From: a bacterium
GTDB taxonomy: Bacteria; Bacillota; Bacilli; Lactobacillales; Streptococcaceae
Assembly (NCBI GenBank): GCA_905221065.1
Contig: CAJNBS010000003.1
Span: 78,254 to 142,253 of the forward strand
DNA length: 64,000 bases
Direction of reading: 5' to 3'
Part shown: positions 18,205 through 27,629 of the stretch, in pieces
Position numbering within the stretch: the stretch's first letter is position 1
Layout: every line of letters begins with the position of its first letter
The notes under the pieces: model-generated
Database searches by the model: none
Told to the model about the DNA's origin: nothing
Seen by the model: only the letters and a program-made list of their open reading frames with translations
Translations under genes and position numbers: made by a program

Positions 18205-18385
18205 GCAAGTCGAAGACTTGCTAGAGGGATATGCGCCGCCGTACTGTTATGTGGGGATTTTTGAAACCTTAGGTTCAAAAATCAGTCAGCTAAATCCACT
18301 TTGATGAGACTGTTGGAAATCTTGATCAATTTTGCATTAGATTTCCATACAGACTCACAAAGTTAGTTAGCGACGTCCCCAGTAC
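18205..18385 (+). ncRNA. Structured RNA element between glyQ and glyS
   Basis: The 259-base gap holds four nested or sequential stems: GCAAGTC/GACTTGC (18205-18221), ATTTTTGAA/TTCAAAAAT (18258-18283), GGAAATCT/AGATTTCC with outer CTGT/ACAG (18307-18357), and an enclosing pair GTACT plus GGGGA with TCCCC plus AGTAC (18241-18257 with 18376-18385). No open frame of note. The fold resembles a multi-branched RNA. No known family recognised; it could be a processing or regulatory element in the glyQS mRNA. Confidence 0.45.
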
Positions 18386-18432
18386 CTAAGGTGCATATCA
18401 AAAAAGATTGAAGAAAATGTAAAGGAAAAAAC

Positions 18433-20469
18433 ATGACAAAAAACTTATTAGTAGAACTCGGTCTTGAAGAATTACCAGCCTATGTTGTCACACCAAGTGA
18501 AAAACAACTAGGCGAAAAAATGGCAGCCTTCCTCAAGGAAAACCGCCTGTCTTTTGAAGCCATTCAAACCTTCTCAACACCACGTCGTTTGGCTGTTCGT
18601 GTGACAGGTCTTGCAGACAAACAGTCTGATTTGACAGAAGATTTCAAGGGTCCAGCAAAGAAAATTGCCTTGGATAGCGATGGAAACTTCACCAAAGCAG
18701 CTCAAGGATTTGTCCGTGGGAAAGGCTTGACAGTTGAAGATATTGAATTCCGTGAAATCAAGGGTGAAGAATATGTCTATGTTACCAAGGAAGAAATTGG
18801 TCAAGCAGTTGAAGCCATTGTTCCTGGTGTTGTAGATGTTTTGAAGTCATTGACTTTCCCAGTCAGCATGCACTGGGCTGGAAATAGCTTTGAATATATT
18901 CGTCCTGTTCACACTTTGACTGTTCTTTTAGATGAAGAAGAGTTTGACTTGGATTTCCTTGATATCAAGGGCGGTCGTGTGAGCCGTGGTCATCGTTTCT
19001 TGGGACAAGAAACAAAGATTCAGTCAGCCTTGAGCTATGAAGAAGACCTTCGTGCACAGTTTGTAATCGCAGATCCACGTGAACGTGAGCAAATGATTGT
19101 TGACCAAATCAAGGAAATTGAGGCGAAACATGGTGTACGTATCGAAATTGATGTTGATTTGCTTAATGAAGTCTTGAATTTGGTTGAATACCCAACTGCC
19201 TTTATGGGAAGTTTTGATGCCAAATACCTTGAAGTTCCAGAAGAAGTCTTGGTGACTTCAATGAAAGAACACCAACGTTACTTTGTTGTTCGCGATCAAG
19301 ATGGCAAACTCTTGCCAAACTTTATTTCTGTTCGTAATGGAAATGCTGAGCATTTGGAAAATGTCATCAAAGGAAATGAAAAAGTTTTGGTAGCACGCTT
19401 GGAAGACGGTGAATTCTTCTGGCGTGAAGACCAAAAATTGGTTATTTCAGACCTTGTTGAAAAATTAAACAATGTAACCTTCCATGAGAAAATTGGATCC
19501 CTTCGTGAACACATGATTCGTACGGGTCAGATTGCTATTCTCTTGGCAGAAAAAGCCGGCTTGTCAGCGGATGAAACGATTGATCTAGCCCGTGCAGCAG
19601 CCATTTACAAGTTTGACTTGTTGACAGGTATGGTTGGTGAATTTGACGAACTCCAAGGAATTATGGGTGAAAAATATGCCCTTCTTGCTGGTGAAACTCC
19701 AGCGGTGGCAGCTGCTATTCGTGAACACTACATGCCTACATCAGCTGAAGGAGAACTTCCAGAGAGCAAGGTCGGCGCAGTGCTTGCAATTGCAGACAAA
19801 TTGGATACAATTTTGAGTTTCTTCTCAGTAGGTTTGATTCCATCAGGTTCTAATGACCCTTATGCCCTTCGTCGTGCAACCCAAGGTGTAGTTCGTATCT
19901 TGGATGCCTTTGGTTGGCACATTGCTATGGATGAGTTGATTGATAGCCTTTATGCTTTGACATTTGACAGCTTGACTTATGAAAATAAAGCAGAGGTTAT
20001 GGACTTTATCAAGGCTCGTGTTGATAAGATGATGGGCTCTACTCCAAAAGATATCAAGGAAGCAGTTCTTGCAGGTTCAAACTTTGTTGTGGCAGATATG
20101 TTGGAAGCAGCAAGCGCTCTTGTAGAAGCAAGCAAGGAAGAAGACTTCAAACCTTCAGTTGAATCACTTTCTCGTGCCTTTAACTTGGCTGAGAAGGCAG
20201 AAGGAGTTGTTGCAGTTGATCCAGCTCTCTTTGAAAATGAAGAAGAGAAAGCCTTGGCAGAAGCAGTAGAATCACTCGTTTTGTCAGGGACTGCAAGTCA
20301 ACAATTGAACCAACTCTTTGCTCTTAGCCCAGTCATCGATGCCTTTTTTGAGAATACCATGGTTATGGCTGAAAATGAAGCAGTCCGTCAAAATCGTTTG
20401 GCAATCTTGTCTCATTTGACTCAAAAAGCATCTAAACTTGCTCGTTTTAACCAAATTAATACCAAATAA
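18433..20469 (+). CDS. glyS: Glycyl-tRNA synthetase beta subunit
   Basis: 678 residues, AAAGGAAAAAAC before the ATG. The N-terminus [15 protein letters not shown] and the segments [20 protein letters not shown] and [15 protein letters not shown] are diagnostic for GlyS. An HD-like middle part and a C-terminal DALR anticodon-binding region follow. It completes the GlyQS tetramer and binds tRNA. The long structured gap from glyQ is notable. Confidence 0.98.
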   Translation: MTKNLLVELGLEELPAYVVTPSEKQLGEKMAAFLKENRLSFEAIQTFSTPRRLAVRVTGLADKQSDLTEDFKGPAKKIALDSDGNFTKAAQGFVRGKGLTVEDIEFREIKGEEYVYVTKEEIGQAVEAIVPGVVDVLKSLTFPVSMHWAGNSFEYIRPVHTLTVLLDEEEFDLDFLDIKGGRVSRGHRFLGQETKIQSALSYEEDLRAQFVIADPREREQMIVDQIKEIEAKHGVRIEIDVDLLNEVLNLVEYPTAFMGSFDAKYLEVPEEVLVTSMKEHQRYFVVRDQDGKLLPNFISVRNGNAEHLENVIKGNEKVLVARLEDGEFFWREDQKLVISDLVEKLNNVTFHEKIGSLREHMIRTGQIAILLAEKAGLSADETIDLARAAAIYKFDLLTGMVGEFDELQGIMGEKYALLAGETPAVAAAIREHYMPTSAEGELPESKVGAVLAIADKLDTILSFFSVGLIPSGSNDPYALRRATQGVVRILDAFGWHIAMDELIDSLYALTFDSLTYENKAEVMDFIKARVDKMMGSTPKDIKEAVLAGSNFVVADMLEAASALVEASKEEDFKPSVESLSRAFNLAEKAEGVVAVDPALFENEEEKALAEAVESLVLSGTASQQLNQLFALSPVIDAFFENTMVMAENEAVRQNRLAILSHLTQKASKLARFNQINTK

Positions 20470-20511
20470 AATCTGTTAAACGGATTAAATCTTATCATAA
20501 AGGAGAGAAAC

Positions 20512-20769
20512 ATGGATCCTAAAAAAATTGATCGTATTAACGAGCTTGCCAAAAAGAAAAAAACAGAAGGCCTGACCTCAGAAGAAAAAGTAGAACAAGC
20601 CAAACTACGTGAGGAGTACATCGAAGGTTATCGTCGCACTGTTCGTCACCACATCGAAGGAATCAAAATTGTGGACGAAGAAGGAAACGATGTTACACCA
20701 GAAAAACTACGCCAAGTCCAACGTGAAAAAGGGTTACATGGCCGTAGTCTTGATGACCCAAATTCATAA
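20512..20769 (+). CDS. DUF896 (UPF0291) family protein
   Basis: 85 residues with AAAGGAGAG before the ATG. The [21 protein letters not shown] helix-turn and [21 protein letters not shown] helix match the small helical YnzC/DUF896 family. Basic and soluble; function unknown. It lies 42 bases after glyS, as in pneumococcus, and is followed by a long hairpin terminator. Confidence 0.88.
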   Translation: MDPKKIDRINELAKKKKTEGLTSEEKVEQAKLREEYIEGYRRTVRHHIEGIKIVDEEGNDVTPEKLRQVQREKGLHGRSLDDPNS

Positions 20770-20837
20770 TAAGTATTCTTTCTTTTAACAAAGATTGGTG
20801 AAATCATAATCAAAAGACTAGCATACATAAATGAGCT

Positions 20838-20886
20838 GCACCTCAAAAGTTAGAGCTAGAAAATCTAACTTTTGAGGTGTTTTATT
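20838..20886. terminator. Long hairpin terminator after DUF896 gene
   Basis: CACCTCAAAAGTTAGA / TCTAACTTTTGAGGTG with loop GCTAGAAAA, then TTTTATT. The 16-bp perfect stem is unusually long and works in both orientations. Confidence 0.75.
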
Positions 20887-20900
20887 ATGAAATTGAGTTA

Positions 20901-21719
20901 TATAGTGAATTGAAATAGGATACGAACAAAAAGATTAGTGAATTCAAATTAATTTCTATACAGGTTTTAGAATTATTGGTATACTATTCTAGATTCAATC
21001 CACTGTAAATATATGCTTTAATCCGTCACTTTCTTTTTCAAGACAGCCCAAACTTGCTCAATAGGATTCAAATCTGGGGAATAAGGTGGTAGAGGTAAGA
21101 AAAAGTGTCTATCTTGAATGTAAAGTTCATCCAAGATATGCTTAGGATGAAAACTAGTATTATCCATAACAATGACATGAGGTGTCTTCAAAGCAGGCAA
21201 GATCTGCGTTTTGAACCACTCCACAAAGAAGTCGCTCGTCATACTTTCCTTGTAAATCATGGGAGCTATAAACTCTCCGTCTACTTATCCTGCAACAATT
21301 GAAGTTCGCTCAAAACATCTCTTCCTAGACTTTCTCCCCTCTAGGAGCCCATGCATAAGGTCGATAGAGGTAGCGGTCGATTCCCATTTCGTCAATATAT
21401 ACGACTAGTAAATCTTTTATTCTATTCAAAATGTGCCGCAATTTCCCGTAAAAAAGCGTCTGGATGAATCTCCGTAAAGGCTTTCAATTTCTCTAAAGGG
21501 ATCTTCCACTTTTTGACGACTCGCTTTTTCTGCTCTAAGTGTCCTTGTTCACGTCTTTCTTTTCCCACGTGAAGAGAGTTTTGACGCCAACATTAAAAAC
21601 TTTAGCTCCCTAGACATTGCTGTGTCCCTCTTTGATGTAATCTAATGCTCCTTGTTTAAAATCTGTACTATATGCCATATCTTTATTATAAGATACTTAT
21701 TTTAGGCTAAGCAACTATA
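20901..21719 (-). mobile_element. Decayed IS630-type element resembling IS630-Spn1, with RUP-like right end
   Basis: A minus-strand transposase relic. The intact 3' part (21018-21260) encodes VIVMDNTSFHPKH and PPYSPDLNPIEQVWAVLKK, carrying the DDE-type Asp and Glu of the IS630 family. Upstream, MAYSTDFKQGALDYIKEGHS begins at 21678 but meets a TAG, and frameshifts follow. The right end (20901-21008) is like a RUP repeat and the left end finishes with ACTATA, giving TATAGT termini consistent with TA-target insertion. Non-functional. Confidence 0.8.
21018..21678 (-). pseudogene. Broken IS630 transposase gene
   Basis: Starts with ATG at 21678 (MAYSTDFKQGALDYIKEG), stops at a TAG after about 22 codons, then continues in other frames (GAKVFNVGVKTLFTWEKK) and ends in the open 80-residue C-terminal piece with NPIEQVW. 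At least one nonsense change and one frameshift. Belongs to the element entry above. Confidence 0.8.
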
Positions 21720-21879
21720 TCAGCCAATCTAAGGCATTGTGAAGAGCTACAGTAGTTATCCCAAATTTCTTCTGAATTTTCTTTGGTTTATTGCTATCTA
21801 GTGGACCATCTAGAATACAACAAACGATAGACTTTTGGTGGATATCAATTCCACAACAAGTTTCAATCATGACTTCCAT
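21720..21879 (-). pseudogene. N-terminal fragment of an IS110-family (DEDD) transposase
   Basis: ATG at 21879 with AGGAGG upstream reads MEVMIETCCGIDIHQKSIV, CCILDGPLDS, KPKKIQKKFG, ALDWLI and then stops. CGIDIHQKS is the N-terminal catalytic Asp region of IS110/IS1111 transposases. Only about 52 codons remain; the frame ends exactly where the IS630 relic begins, so the IS630 insertion or an associated deletion truncated it. The 5' side (21880-22110) could contain a remnant of the IS110 left end, where intact members encode a bridge RNA. Confidence 0.75.
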
Positions 21880-22116
21880 ATAAAAACCTCCTGTTAACTA
21901 TTTGAACAATAGAACAAGAGGCTACTAGTAAGATATTTTCATGCTCAAGGCATATTCGAGTTATTTCATGACTCTTGTTCATCCAGTTTTTTGTAGAGGC
22001 TAGGAAAAGCCCTATTAAACACCACGGATTGGTATTGTTCACCTTCATTATAGGCTAAACTTCTTTTTCTGTAATCAGAAAAGAACTTGTTCGTTTTTAT
22101 GAACTTGGTTTGCTTT

Positions 22117-22932
22117 TTAAAACACTCGATAAACATAGGGATTCTCTGGTTTATCAACTTTGGTAAAGCTGTCGATTTCCAAGGTTGGGAGATTTTGTTT
22201 GAGTTCTTTATGGTAGTGATTGACCAGTTTTCCTTTAGCCGTAATCCAGGTGTTATTTTCATACTGACGGGTATTTCCCTTAGTCAGCAATCCATAGACA
22301 CCAGAATCCGCGATACAATGGATAATGCCGAAGCGGAACAGAAATTGGCTATTGGCATGACTGGGGTCATTGTAGACAAAGCCTGTGAACTGGACTGTCT
22401 TGCCCTCAAATTCATCTGGATAGTCATAGATTGCCTCCATGACTTCCATATAGTTTTCATTCGTAATCTGAATGCTATCTTGGGACAAGTATTTATCCGC
22501 CGCCGTTCTCATTTCCTTTTCATAGGCTGTTTTTGAGAAATAAGAACTGGTATCTGGTTTCAAATATTGGCTTGTCGTCCCTTCGCTGGTCTGAATGGCT
22601 TGATCCGTGCCTTCTGATAAGGGAAAATGATAGCCTTTAGCAGAAACGGTCTGAGAATCCAAGCTAACAGTTGGGAAAGTTAAGCCGACGACAATTGGAA
22701 TGGTCAGAAGAGCAATACTCGTTACCTTCGCTAATCGACTGTTCAGATGACTGTGGGTTTTGACTTGCTTCATCCAGATATACAATTGAACAATTGCCAA
22801 GATAAAGGAAAGCACCATAGAAATATAGGCCAGATAGGAATAGTGCATGTTGATGTACTGGTTTAATTTGCCCGACAAATGGAGATAAATGGTTAATTCA
22901 AAATAGCCAGCTAAAACTAAAAATCGAATCAT
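22117..22932 (-). CDS. TIGR03943/YcgQ-type membrane protein, partner of the adjacent permease
   Basis: 271 residues. Membrane segments lie at about 2-20, 30-53 and 68-86; an extracytoplasmic-like C-terminal domain (about 95-271) contains FEGKTVQFTGFVYNDP, FRFGIIHCIADS and GVYGLL. This matches the TIGR03943/DUF1980 family that pairs with DUF318 permeases (YcgQ/YcgR in Bacillus). The start overlaps the permease stop by four bases (ATGA), so they are translationally coupled. Substrate unknown. Confidence 0.85.
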   Translation of the reverse strand: MIRFLVLAGYFELTIYLHLSGKLNQYINMHYSYLAYISMVLSFILAIVQLYIWMKQVKTHSHLNSRLAKVTSIALLTIPIVVGLTFPTVSLDSQTVSAKGYHFPLSEGTDQAIQTSEGTTSQYLKPDTSSYFSKTAYEKEMRTAADKYLSQDSIQITNENYMEVMEAIYDYPDEFEGKTVQFTGFVYNDPSHANSQFLFRFGIIHCIADSGVYGLLTKGNTRQYENNTWITAKGKLVNHYHKELKQNLPTLEIDSFTKVDKPENPYVYRVF

Positions 22933-23834
22933 AAGATGACTCCAATCAAGAGAGAATAGACTAAAACGACCAGAGTCACAATAGTAATGAAGTGACTGAT
23001 AAATCGTGATTTCAAGTAATTTTTCATCATGAGAATATTTTTGATATCTAGCATTGGGCCAATAACGAGAAAGGCCAAAACTGGTGCCAAACCGAAACTC
23101 GAAAGAAGAGAAGCGCCGATAAAGGCATCCGCCTCACTACAGAGAGAGAGAAGAAAGGCCAAAAGCATCAAGAGCAGGATGGCAAAAAGAGGGGTCGCAC
23201 TGATAGAAGTCAGAATCCGAGTCGGAACGTAGACCTGTATCATAGAGGCAAAGAGACAGCCAAATACCAAATAACGGCCCGTATCAAAAAATTCATCAAT
23301 TGCTTGCACAAAGACCTGAAAAATCTTTTTTGCAGGGCTCAAGTGAGAAAAATCATGCTCATGACAGGCCAGACGATTTTCTTTTTGAATGGGTTCTTGC
23401 CAGAAAAATCCCAGAAAAATCCCAAGTATTACAGCCACAACGATGGACCCCAGAGCTCGTAACAGGGCGATATGGAAGGAGTTGCCAAAGGCAGAATAGG
23501 TCGCAAAAAGAACAATGGGATTGATAACAGGTGCTGTCACAAGAAAGGGAACCGCCGTGTAACTGGGAACCTTCTTTTCCAGAAAACGATTGATAATGGG
23601 GACGATTCCACATTCACAAGAGGGGAAAAGCATCCCGACGAAAGTCCCAAAAAAGATTCTCCCCCAACGATTTCGAGGGAGAAAATGATAAACCTTGTCA
23701 GGTGTGATATAGACTTCAATCAGCCCGGAGACAATACTTCCTATCAGAACGAAAGGGAGGGCTTCAATGATAATGGAGAGAAAAATGGCTCCAGTCTGAA
23801 GCACACTAGATGGGAGTTGTTGGAAAGCAGTCAT
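22929..23834 (-). CDS. DUF318-family permease (YcgR type)
   Basis: 301 residues with eight or so hydrophobic segments. FPSCECGIVPI (about residues 71-81) carries the Cys-x-Cys of this permease family, and the two-part repeat with LCSEADAFIGASL (about 212) is typical. A cytosolic loop of HEHDFSHLSP contains His and Asp residues that could bind metal. The family is sometimes linked to metal or thiol-compound transport, but no substrate is established here. Its stop overlaps the downstream TIGR03943 gene. Confidence 0.87.
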   Translation of the reverse strand: MTAFQQLPSSVLQTGAIFLSIIIEALPFVLIGSIVSGLIEVYITPDKVYHFLPRNRWGRIFFGTFVGMLFPSCECGIVPIINRFLEKKVPSYTAVPFLVTAPVINPIVLFATYSAFGNSFHIALLRALGSIVVAVILGIFLGFFWQEPIQKENRLACHEHDFSHLSPAKKIFQVFVQAIDEFFDTGRYLVFGCLFASMIQVYVPTRILTSISATPLFAILLLMLLAFLLSLCSEADAFIGASLLSSFGLAPVLAFLVIGPMLDIKNILMMKNYLKSRFISHFITIVTLVVLVYSLLIGVIL

Positions 23835-23966
23835 CTAGTTTTTCTTTTCTGCTTTGGCTTTTTTCTCTTTGTCATCAGGGAAAGTAACTTGCTTCAAATC
23901 AGGGAGTTTAGCAAACTCTTCAAACATCTTGTCCAAGTCGTCTCGTTTTGTAAATTTTACAGCCAT
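23835..23966 (-). CDS. SPJ_0845-family small protein
   Basis: 43 residues: MAVKFTKRDDLDKMFEEFAK, LPDLKQVTFPDDKEKK, AKAEKKN. GAGGT lies about 8 bases before the ATG. The stop codon touches the first codon of the permease gene without overlap, so the three genes form one unit. Amphipathic and lysine-rich. I recognise it as the small SPJ_0845-type protein annotated in pneumococci; function unknown. Confidence 0.75.
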   Translation of the reverse strand: MAVKFTKRDDLDKMFEEFAKLPDLKQVTFPDDKEKKAKAEKKN

Positions 23967-24050
23967 AGGTGTACCTCGATTCTAAATTCTACCTCTATTA
24001 TACTATTATTTTGAGGAAAAGGGAGTTTTTTAATTTGTTTTCGATAGTTG

Positions 24051-24200
24051 ATACTCTTCGAAAATCTCTTCAAACCACGTCAGCTTCGTCTTGCCGTAGA
24101 TATGTGACTTACTCCGTCAGTCTTATCTGCAACCTCAAAACAGTGTTTTGAGCAGTCTGTGGCTAGCTTCCTAGTTTGCTTTTTGATTTTCATTGAGTAT
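24051..24200 (+). repeat. BOX element (boxA-boxB-boxC)
   Basis: Begins ATACTCTTCGAAAATCTC and ends TTTTCATTGAGTAT. It contains the boxA core CGTCAGCTTCGTCTTGCCGTA, the boxB hairpin CTCAAAACAGTGTTTTGAG and the boxC GGCTAGCTTCCTAGTTTGC. It ends nine bases before the -35 region of tex. Confidence 0.9.
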
Positions 24201-24208
24201 GAAAAGGA

Positions 24209-24245
24209 TTGGAGCAAGCCTTCCAGCTTGTGGTATAATAGATTC
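24209..24245 (+). promoter_or_regulatory. Extended -10 promoter giving a predicted leaderless tex mRNA
   Basis: TG then TATAAT (24234-24239) lies six bases before the ATG at 24246. A weak TTGGAG (24209-24214) sits 19 bases upstream of it. No Shine-Dalgarno precedes the ATG. Confidence 0.6.
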
Positions 24246-26375
24246 ATGGATAAAAAATATGAAAAAATCTCTCAAGATTTGGGAGTGACGTTAAAGCAAA
24301 TTGATACCGTTCTAAGTTTGACAGCTGAAGGGGCGACTATTCCCTTTATCGCGCGTTATCGCAAGGACATGACTGGTAGTTTGGATGAGGTGGCGATTAA
24401 GGCCATTATCGACTTGGATAAAAGTCTGACCAATCTCAATGACCGCAAGGAAGCTGTCTTGGCTAAGATTCAAGAACAAGGCAAGCTGACCAAGGAATTG
24501 GAAGAAGCTATCTTAGCTGCCGAAAAATTAGCAGACGTAGAAGAGCTCTATCTTCCATACAAGGAAAAACGTCGAACCAAGGCAACCATTGCCCGTGAAG
24601 CCGGACTCTTTCCTCTTGCTCGCTTGATTTTGCAGAATGTAGCTGACTTAGAGAAAGAGGCTGAGAAGTTTGTCTGTGAAGGATTTGCGACTGGTAAGGA
24701 AACCTTGGCTGGTGCGGTTGATATCTTGGTCGAAGCCTTATCGGAAGATGTCAATTTACGTGCTATGACTTATCAGGAAGTGCTGAGACATTCTAAAATC
24801 ACTTCGCAAGTCAAGGATGAAAGCCTTGATGAAAAGCAGGTTTTTCAGATTTACTATGATTTTTCAGAGACAGTTGGAAATATGCAAGGCTATCGTACCT
24901 TGGCCCTCAATCGTGGGGAGAAACTTGGTGTCTTGAAGATCGGTTTTGAACATGCGACGGACCGTATTCTTGCCTTCTTTGCTGCTCGTTTTAAGGTGAA
25001 AAATGCCTATATTGATGAAGTTGTTCAGCAATCTGTTAAGAAAAAGGTCTTGCCTGCTATTGAGCGCCGTATTCGTACAGAATTAACTGAAAAGGCAGAA
25101 GAAGGAGCTATTCAACTCTTTTCTGACAATCTGCGCAATCTCCTCTTGGTTGCTCCGCTGAAAGGGCGCGTGGTTCTTGGGTTTGACCCTGCCTTTCGTA
25201 CAGGTGCCAAGCTAGCTGTCGTGGATGCAACAGGGAAAATGTTGACGACTCAGGTTATTTATCCTGTCAAACCAGCATCAGCTCGTCAAATTGAAGAAGC
25301 CAAGAAAGATTTGGCAGACCTGATTGGTCAATACGGCGTGGAGATTATTGCTATCGGAAATGGAACGGCCAGTCGTGAAAGTGAAGCCTTTGTGGCGGAA
25401 GTTCTTAAAGATTTTCCAGAAGTCAGCTATGTTATCGTCAATGAAAGTGGTGCTTCTGTCTATTCTGCCAGCGAACTAGCTCGTCAGGAGTTTCCAGACT
25501 TGACCGTTGAAAAGCGCTCTGCTATCTCAATCGCCCGTCGCTTGCAAGATCCCCTCGCTGAATTGGTCAAAATCGATCCTAAGTCAATCGGTGTCGGTCA
25601 ATACCAGCATGATGTCAGTCAGAAGAAATTGTCTGAAAGTCTGGACTTTGTTGTGGATACCGTGGTGAACCAAGTCGGTGTCAATATCAATACAGCCAGC
25701 CCAGCCCTCCTTTCCCATGTTGCTGGACTTAATAAAACCATTTCTGAAAATATTGTCAAATACCGCGAGGAAGAAGGAAAAATCACTTCACGCGCCCAAA
25801 TCAAGAAAGTTCCTCGTCTGGGAGCAAAGGCCTTTGAGCAGGCAGCTGGTTTCCTCCGTATCCCAGAAAGTAGCAATATCCTTGATAATACAGGGGTTCA
25901 CCCAGAAAACTATGCTGCGGTTAAGGAGCTATTCAAACGCTTGGATATCAAGAACTTGAATGAAGAGGCCCAAAGCAGACTCAAGTCGCTTTCAGTCAAG
26001 GAAATGGTGCAAGAGCTAGACCTTGGTCCTGAAACCCTTAAAGATATCATTGCAGACCTTCTCAAACCAGGTCGAGATTTCCGTGATTCCTTTGACGCAC
26101 CTGTGCTTCGCCAAGATGTCCTAGATATCAAGGACTTAGTGGTTGGGCAAAAGCTAGAAGGTGTGGTGCGTAATGTCGTTGACTTCGGTGCTTTTGTTGA
26201 TATCGGAATTCATGAGGATGGCTTGATTCACATATCCCATATGAGTCGCAAATTTATCAAACATCCTAGCCAAGTGGTGTCCGTCGGAGATTTGGTGACC
26301 GTTTGGGTTAAGAAAATTGATACTGAACGTGAAAAAGTCAATCTGTCGCTCCTGGCTCCAGATGAAACTGATTGA
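24246..26375 (+). CDS. tex: Tex-family RNA-binding transcription accessory protein
   Basis: 709 residues from the ATG at 24246; a longer frame back to 24159 only runs into the BOX element. Tex_N region with [14 protein letters not shown] (about 25-38), YqgF-like domain with [16 protein letters not shown] (about 315), helix-hairpin-helix segment [16 protein letters not shown] (about 480), and C-terminal S1 domain [22 protein letters not shown] (about 640-660, two parts). It binds nucleic acid and affects transcription, and is a conserved housekeeping gene. sprT overlaps its last 14 bases. Confidence 0.96.
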   Translation: MDKKYEKISQDLGVTLKQIDTVLSLTAEGATIPFIARYRKDMTGSLDEVAIKAIIDLDKSLTNLNDRKEAVLAKIQEQGKLTKELEEAILAAEKLADVEELYLPYKEKRRTKATIAREAGLFPLARLILQNVADLEKEAEKFVCEGFATGKETLAGAVDILVEALSEDVNLRAMTYQEVLRHSKITSQVKDESLDEKQVFQIYYDFSETVGNMQGYRTLALNRGEKLGVLKIGFEHATDRILAFFAARFKVKNAYIDEVVQQSVKKKVLPAIERRIRTELTEKAEEGAIQLFSDNLRNLLLVAPLKGRVVLGFDPAFRTGAKLAVVDATGKMLTTQVIYPVKPASARQIEEAKKDLADLIGQYGVEIIAIGNGTASRESEAFVAEVLKDFPEVSYVIVNESGASVYSASELARQEFPDLTVEKRSAISIARRLQDPLAELVKIDPKSIGVGQYQHDVSQKKLSESLDFVVDTVVNQVGVNINTASPALLSHVAGLNKTISENIVKYREEEGKITSRAQIKKVPRLGAKAFEQAAGFLRIPESSNILDNTGVHPENYAAVKELFKRLDIKNLNEEAQSRLKSLSVKEMVQELDLGPETLKDIIADLLKPGRDFRDSFDAPVLRQDVLDIKDLVVGQKLEGVVRNVVDFGAFVDIGIHEDGLIHISHMSRKFIKHPSQVVSVGDLVTVWVKKIDTEREKVNLSLLAPDETD

Positions 26376-26811
26376 TTATGTTAAGCAGGTTTCGCTAGAA
26401 GACTTCGGAAGACCGTTTATCCATCAAGCCCAGTGGAATTCTCGTCTGCGAACGACAGGTGGGCGATTTTTCCCAAAAGATGGGCATCTGGATTTCAACC
26501 CCAAGGTCTATAATGAACTAGGTTTGGATGTTTTTAGAAAAATTGTCCGACATGAACTCTGTCACTATCACCTCTATTTTCAAGGGAAGGGCTATCAACA
26601 CAAGGATCGGGATTTTAAGGAACTTTTGAAAGCAGTGGATGGATTACGCTTTGTCCCAACCTTGCCCAATAGCAACTCCAAGCCAAACAAGCTCTATCGT
26701 TGCCAATCCTGCCAGCAAACTTATCAGCGCAAGCGTAGGATTGATACCAAACGCTATCTCTGTGGACTTTGTCGAGGAAAGTTATTACTAGTAAATCAGC
26801 CTGAGGACTGA
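26362..26811 (+). CDS. sprT: SprT-like zinc metalloprotease-fold protein
   Basis: 149 residues. The ATG at 26362 lies 14 bases before the tex stop; using it gives the usual SprT N-terminus [41 protein letters not shown] carries the HExxH-like zinc site (HELCH, about 68-72, plus a later His). C-terminal [15 protein letters not shown] and CGLCRGKLL form a zinc ribbon. SprT/Spartan-type fold; the function in bacteria is poorly known. Confidence 0.92.
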   Translation: MKLIDYVKQVSLEDFGRPFIHQAQWNSRLRTTGGRFFPKDGHLDFNPKVYNELGLDVFRKIVRHELCHYHLYFQGKGYQHKDRDFKELLKAVDGLRFVPTLPNSNSKPNKLYRCQSCQQTYQRKRRIDTKRYLCGLCRGKLLLVNQPED

Positions 26812-26840
26812 TGAAAGCCGAGCCTACTCGTGATATACTA

Positions 26841-26992
26841 ATACTCAATGAAAATCAAAGAGCAAACTAGGAAGCTAGCCGCAGGCTGCTCAAAACACTG
26901 TTTTGAGGTTGTAGATAAGACTGACGAAGTCAGTCACATATATACGGCAAGGTGAAGCTGACGCGGTTTGAATTTGATTTTCGAAGAGTATA
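26841..26992 (-). repeat. BOX element (boxA-boxB-boxC, minus orientation)
   Basis: Starts ATACTCAATGAAAATCAAAG and ends GATTTTCGAAGAGTAT. It includes the ACGGCAAGGTGAAGCTGACG core that corresponds to the BOX-PCR primer site and the CTCAAAACACTGTTTTGAG hairpin. It lies between sprT and the PspC-domain gene. Confidence 0.9.
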
Positions 26993-27021
26993 AGTCTAAC
27001 CTAGCAGAAAGAGGAAATAAC

Positions 27022-27294
27022 ATGAACAGTAAATTTTATAAAATGAGACGGAATCGCATGATTTCAGGAGTTCTGGCAGGTTTGTCAGACAAATGGAACT
27101 TTGATGTTACCCTTGTTCGTTTCCTGTTTGCCATTTTTACAGTCGCAAACTTTGGACTTGGTGTGATTATCTATATCATCCTAGCTTCTGTCATGCCAAC
27201 CAAGGAAGAAATCGAAGCAGAAATGTATGGAACAGGTCCACGCAAACGCAAAGAAGCCCAAGCTATTGACGATAATGAAGGCTGGTTTTGGTGA
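27022..27294 (+). CDS. Small PspC-domain membrane protein
   Basis: 90 residues from the ATG at 27022, preceded by AGAGGAAATAAC. FYKMRRNRMISGVLAGLSD with one hydrophobic span (about 32-56) is the PspC fold, including the family GVLAGL. The C-terminal tail is charged with a closing GWFW. PspC domains take part in envelope-stress responses; in streptococci these small proteins are often near LiaR/VraR regulons, but none is visible here. Confidence 0.88.
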   Translation: MNSKFYKMRRNRMISGVLAGLSDKWNFDVTLVRFLFAIFTVANFGLGVIIYIILASVMPTKEEIEAEMYGTGPRKRKEAQAIDDNEGWFW

Positions 27295-27320
27295 GGTTCT
27301 ACAGAAGATTTGGAATAAGC

Positions 27321-27368
27321 AAAAAGCTTTAAATCAATAGCCTAAACTGCTTGATTTAAAGCTTTTTT
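27321..27368 (+). terminator. Terminator after PspC-domain gene
   Basis: AAAAGCTTTAAATCAA / TTGATTTAAAGCTTTT with TAGCCTAAACTGC loop and a T-run. Confidence 0.8.
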
Positions 27369-27431
27369 ACTTTTAATGATATTTTTCCAGTTTCATATAC
27401 AAATTAAAAATAATATTTTGAACTTAGATTT

Positions 27432-27629
27432 CTAATCTGATTTTTCTTGCTGAGACAATACGTTTTTTGAAAAATGATGGATACTGATAACAACTGATAG
27501 CCAGCAAATAGCATAAGCAGTAGCTGTAAATTCTGTACCGATAAAGTATGTCTTTTCAACTAAGAGCTGACCGATGAATGGAGAGAGCAGATAGAGAAGT
27601 CCGATGAGTATATGTTCTTTGTGTTTCAT
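27432..27629 (-). CDS. Small two-helix membrane protein
   Basis: 65 residues, MKHKEHILIGLLYLLSPFIG at the start. Two hydrophobic stretches (about 7-24 and 34-51) and a polar Lys/Gln-rich tail. The ATG overlaps the stop of the secreted-protein gene upstream by one base, so they are coupled. It resembles the protein at 39269-39463 (both have [IL]LYL..P[FY]I..QL and the same size), which suggests paralogues. A role as immunity or partner protein for the secreted product is a guess. Confidence 0.7.
   Translation of the reverse strand: MKHKEHILIGLLYLLSPFIGQLLVEKTYFIGTEFTATAYAICWLSVVISIHHFSKNVLSQQEKSD

Noticed and set aside
21966-22116. Minus-strand frame continuing past the TIGR03943 stop (KKQTKFIKTNKFFSDYRKRS)
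   Set aside because: No plausible start separate from the overlapping gene and no recognised family; possibly debris next to the IS110 remnant.
22087-22536. 149-codon plus-strand frame opposite the TIGR03943 gene
   Set aside because: No ribosome-binding site, and the minus-strand protein is recognisable and coupled to the permease.
23472-24014. 180-codon plus-strand frame opposite the permease and the 43-residue gene
   Set aside because: It is a shadow; the minus-strand genes have family support and good starts.
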